Origin: Euborellia annulipes | Taxonomy: Eukaryota; Arthropoda; Insecta; Dermaptera; Anisolabididae | Direction: 5' to 3' | Assembly (NCBI GenBank): GCA_023213315.1 | Contig: JAKCPI010002627.1 | Coordinates: forward strand, 56,618 to 120,617 | Length of the DNA stretch: 64,000 nt | Shown here: positions 62,401 to 64,000 of the stretch, in pieces | How the letters are laid out: each line of letters begins with the position of its first letter | How positions within the stretch are numbered: the first letter of the stretch is position 1 | Notes under the pieces: model-generated | Seen by the model: the letters and a program-made list of their open reading frames with translations, nothing else | Databases searched by the model: none | What the model was told of the DNA's origin: nothing | Program-made: the position numbers and the translations under genes

Positions 62401-63323
62401 GATAATAATGGTTCTTTGTTGCCATCTACTACTTGAAATTTTAGTTTATAATCTTTGCCCTTGTATTTACAAATGAGAGAAACCTCACCTTTTGGCAAAC
62501 AAATTTTAGAATTATAATATCTCAATTTGATATTTGTGGGTTTCAAAAAATGTCTATCACCTCTAGCAATTTTCAAATAATCATTAAAATTCATAACATT
62601 GCAAGACGCTCCACTATCTAATTGACATTTCAAATGGGTCACTTTTCCATTTAAAATAAAGTTTAAATAAGTAAACCATTGTTTTTTCCCTTGGACATCA
62701 TTTTCATTAAAGCATATTTCTTCCTCATCACTATCTTCATCATCTCCACCATCTCCATCCTTATCTCTTTGTAAACTCTCCATTTCATTAATACCTTTCC
62801 CTTGTAAACATGCCCTTGCAAAATGATTCTTTTTATTACATTTCTTGCATACTATTCCATAAGCTGGACAAAACTGCATCCCATATTTATGCCTTGTAGC
62901 ACAAAATTTGCATAAATTAAAAATGATTTTACTATTCTCTTTTGTATTATTTTTAAATTTATAGTTATTTTTATATTTATTAAAATTAACTCCTTCTACT
63001 ATATTTTCATTTAATGTATTAATTTTTTTAGAATTTAACTCTGTTGTTTCAAAATTTTTACAAATATCAAAAGCCTCCTTCAAAGACAATTTTGGAATTT
63101 CCAAAAGCCTCCTCCTTAATCGATTATTATTTATTCCAATTACAATTTGACTTGCGATCAAGGAATCTCTTAAAGTCCCATATTCACATGAAGCTGCTAA
63201 TTTCTTTAACCGACCTATATATTGTTCAATACTTTGATTTTGTTCTTGCTTAGCCTGCCCAAACATAAAACGTTCAAAAGTCACATTCTTTTCTCTTATA
63301 AAATGATCACTTAACGCCTTCAT
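59496..63323 (-). CDS. Ty3-type (mag-like) retrotransposon Gag-Pol polyprotein, 5'-incomplete
   Basis: A single 1275-codon frame with no stop. Order: C-terminal part of Gag (about 1-130, ERFMFGQ..Q..Y..RLKKLAASC); Cys/His cluster (138-172, with CKKCNKKNHFARAC); aspartic protease DSGAS (236-240); reverse transcriptase with IADD (521-524) in place of the usual YVDD/YADD; RNase H with D675, E711 and D739; integrase with H906, H909, C939, C942 and D970, D1023, E1059. It would make the element's capsid, protease, RT and integrase. Gag and Pol in one frame fits mag-type elements. The N-terminal half of Gag is missing: the frame opens about 17 codons above the Met and is closed by TAG, and no 5' LTR or primer-binding site is visible to 64000. 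Confidence 0.93.
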   Translation of the reverse strand: MKALSDHFIREKNVTFERFMFGQAKQEQNQSIEQYIGRLKKLAASCEYGTLRDSLIASQIVIGINNNRLRRRLLEIPKLSLKEAFDICKNFETTELNSKKINTLNENIVEGVNFNKYKNNYKFKNNTKENSKIIFNLCKFCATRHKYGMQFCPAYGIVCKKCNKKNHFARACLQGKGINEMESLQRDKDGDGGDDEDSDEEEICFNENDVQGKKQWFTYLNFILNGKVTHLKCQLDSGASCNVMNFNDYLKIARGDRHFLKPTNIKLRYYNSKICLPKGEVSLICKYKGKDYKLKFQVVDGNKEPLLSAETCTRLGLLDVKVDLCHVAKVPQKRKLDLYTLKKEFSDIFCGLGKLQGDYHIEIDSKATPVQMLPRRVPVSLKGKLKEKLDEMVKEGIIIKEVNPTEWISNLVIVKKKDNTLRICLDPNELNKVIKRSRYQIPTVEEITPLLCNAKVFSVLDARSGFWHVGLDEPSSKLTTFWTPFGRYRWLRMPFGISSAPEEYQRRQHEVIEGLTGVTVIADDMLVFGCGDSQEEAEKDHDYNMRKLMERLRERNLKLNFEKMKFKLNQVKYMGHLFTSQGVKPDPSKVKAIIDMPRPLNVKGVQRLLGFVAYLSKFLPHISEVSEPLRRLIDKGVRFEWLAMHEKSFNEIKKLATQSPILRYYDCNLPVTLQCDASQFGLGVTLMQQGQPVAFASRALSKCEKEYAQIEKECLAIVFACHRFHQFLAGKEEILVESDHKPLEIIFKKSLLSAPKRLQRMLLSIQGFNLVVKYKQGKEMYIADLLSRAVNNEKNQVKEYDECDIYFNNYLTVSAEIANINLIEDVNISEKGFRDIRDYIMKDKDLRILSKLILKGWPENKISVPVSCRVFWNFRDELTVFDGIIFKGNAVFIPVGLRSDILKRLHSSHQGIEASLRRARELIFWPRMSDDIRNEVEACAVCNEFMSSQMRESLRTCEIAKYPWEIISSDIFTVNNSNYLVTVDHFSDFWEINKMKNITSQGIIKCLEVHFSRYGIPKKLITDNGPQFVSSEFENFLNKCRCRHVTSSPYYPRSNGKAEAAVKIAKNLIRKCERECSNLNMAILEWRNTPTKDMGSSPVQRLMARRTRTLLPIKDNLLIPKVERNVDERKINKNLNIKRIYDRNSKDLEEIQDGQNIWVQMITGNVKGNWKFGKCIKKISDRDYLVEVDGKRFRRNRVYIRLGNKVDKRIRKEADEEEDDYFCSRQQGIISNEEPGVEETRVEVLGEPREENNQREENREEGMRLRSGRIVCSRV

Positions 63324-64000
63324 AATTGAATCTATTAAAGTGTAAAATTGCTCCTTTTGGAGGGGCTACTACACTATTTTAAATTAGTTTAATAATAATA
63401 AGAGTTGAAGGTAGGGGAAAATGAATAAATAAAAAAAATTAGAGATTAAGGATTTGTTTATTAAATTAAAAGATTGTTTGAATGATGGTTTTCGTTTAAT
63501 AACAATAATTGAAATGGTTGAAATCAGTCATTGGCTTCGCTACAATGACTTGCGGGGTTTAACACAGTGGTAGAATTATGTATCTTTTTCGACGGGCTCA
63601 GGCGCATAACATTGCATTTGCTCAAATCTATTTAAAATATACAGACTAAAATGTATGAATTTGGATTTGATCTTTTTGTTTAATAGTAGTACAATTGAAT
63701 TGAGTAATTTATTTAAGAATAAAAAAAAATTTTCATAAAAATTTTTTTTGAATGGAAATGATTTATAATATATATAACACACACGTGGATTTGGTGCGAA
63801 GAATAAAAAAATTGTAGCGGACTTATCTCGGTTAACCCGCAGGAGTTGTGGCGTGGGCAAAATCGCTGATGGCTTCCTCCGGACTGAGGAAGGCGATGAT
63901 GATTTGCCGAGATGTCGAAATGCGATGGATTCCTCAGTAAATAGGAAGGATGAGGCCCGTATCTCTCTTATTTATATCAAATGTAACAATTTGAAACCTC
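63324..64000. other. Right edge flank; no 5' LTR found
   Basis: No copy of the TGTTATATAT..GACAACTGTCATG LTR sequence is present here. A short hairpin CTCCTTTTGGAG lies near 63351-63362. A decayed CTGAGGAAGGCGATGATGATT..CCGAGATGTCGAAATGCG motif lies at 63883-63922. A 94-codon minus frame at 63576-63860 is not supported. Confidence 0.45.

Noticed and set aside
59504..63253. Plus-strand open frames within the retrotransposon
   Set aside because: They are antisense to the long Gag-Pol frame and have no features of their own.
63324..64000. 5' LTR of the Ty3-type element
   Set aside because: The sequence after the polypurine tract is not repeated here; a TGTTATATATAT-like run near 63770 shares only simple AT repeats.

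Overview
The window looks like AT-rich (about 70-75% A+T by eye), repeat-saturated nuclear DNA of an invertebrate animal, most likely an arthropod. The evidence is spliced genes with GT-AG introns, animal transposon families (hAT, Helitron, Ty3/mag-type), and one conserved gene on the minus strand, an HNF4 nuclear receptor. Its DNA-binding and ligand-binding domains, and a tyrosine-ended C-terminus after a KQEP motif, are of arthropod type. I cannot name the species.

Layout. 0-32 kb has no convincing gene. It holds a 3.1-kb inverted repeat (748-3882), a tandem duplication (4750-5597), a recurrent composite repeat with a built-in microsatellite (called family F here), a foldback at 7 kb, a satellite with three-monomer higher-order structure (9110-11085), palindromes at 12.5-14.0 kb and 14.95-19.15 kb, a Helitron-like element (19751-20242), a 79-bp tandem array (26355-27575) and many short hAT-like elements. 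The HNF4 gene runs right to left from a GC-rich probable promoter (about 52.1 kb) to a stop at 32199. I reconstruct eight coding exons totalling 1494 nt (497 codons plus stop), with phases and splice sites agreeing at every junction. The introns are full of transposon relics, including a 1.55-kb palindrome 85 bp from one acceptor. 52-59 kb is more repeat. 59.5-63.3 kb holds a long uninterrupted Ty3-type Gag-Pol reading frame on the minus strand, apparently cut at its 5' end.

The most informative signal outside the gene is the transposon record. Ten short elements with terminal inverted repeats are each bounded by an 8-bp target duplication (nine exact, one 7/8) readable in the sequence. They fall into about seven hAT-like families, some nested inside each other. 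A second theme is foldback DNA: at least eight inverted repeats with arms of 100 bp to over 1 kb. Many of the smaller ones share a hairpin motif, CTGANGAT - stem-loop - GAAA(C/T).

All family names (A, B, C, D, F, G) are my own labels. Boundaries of old repeats are approximate unless a target duplication is quoted.
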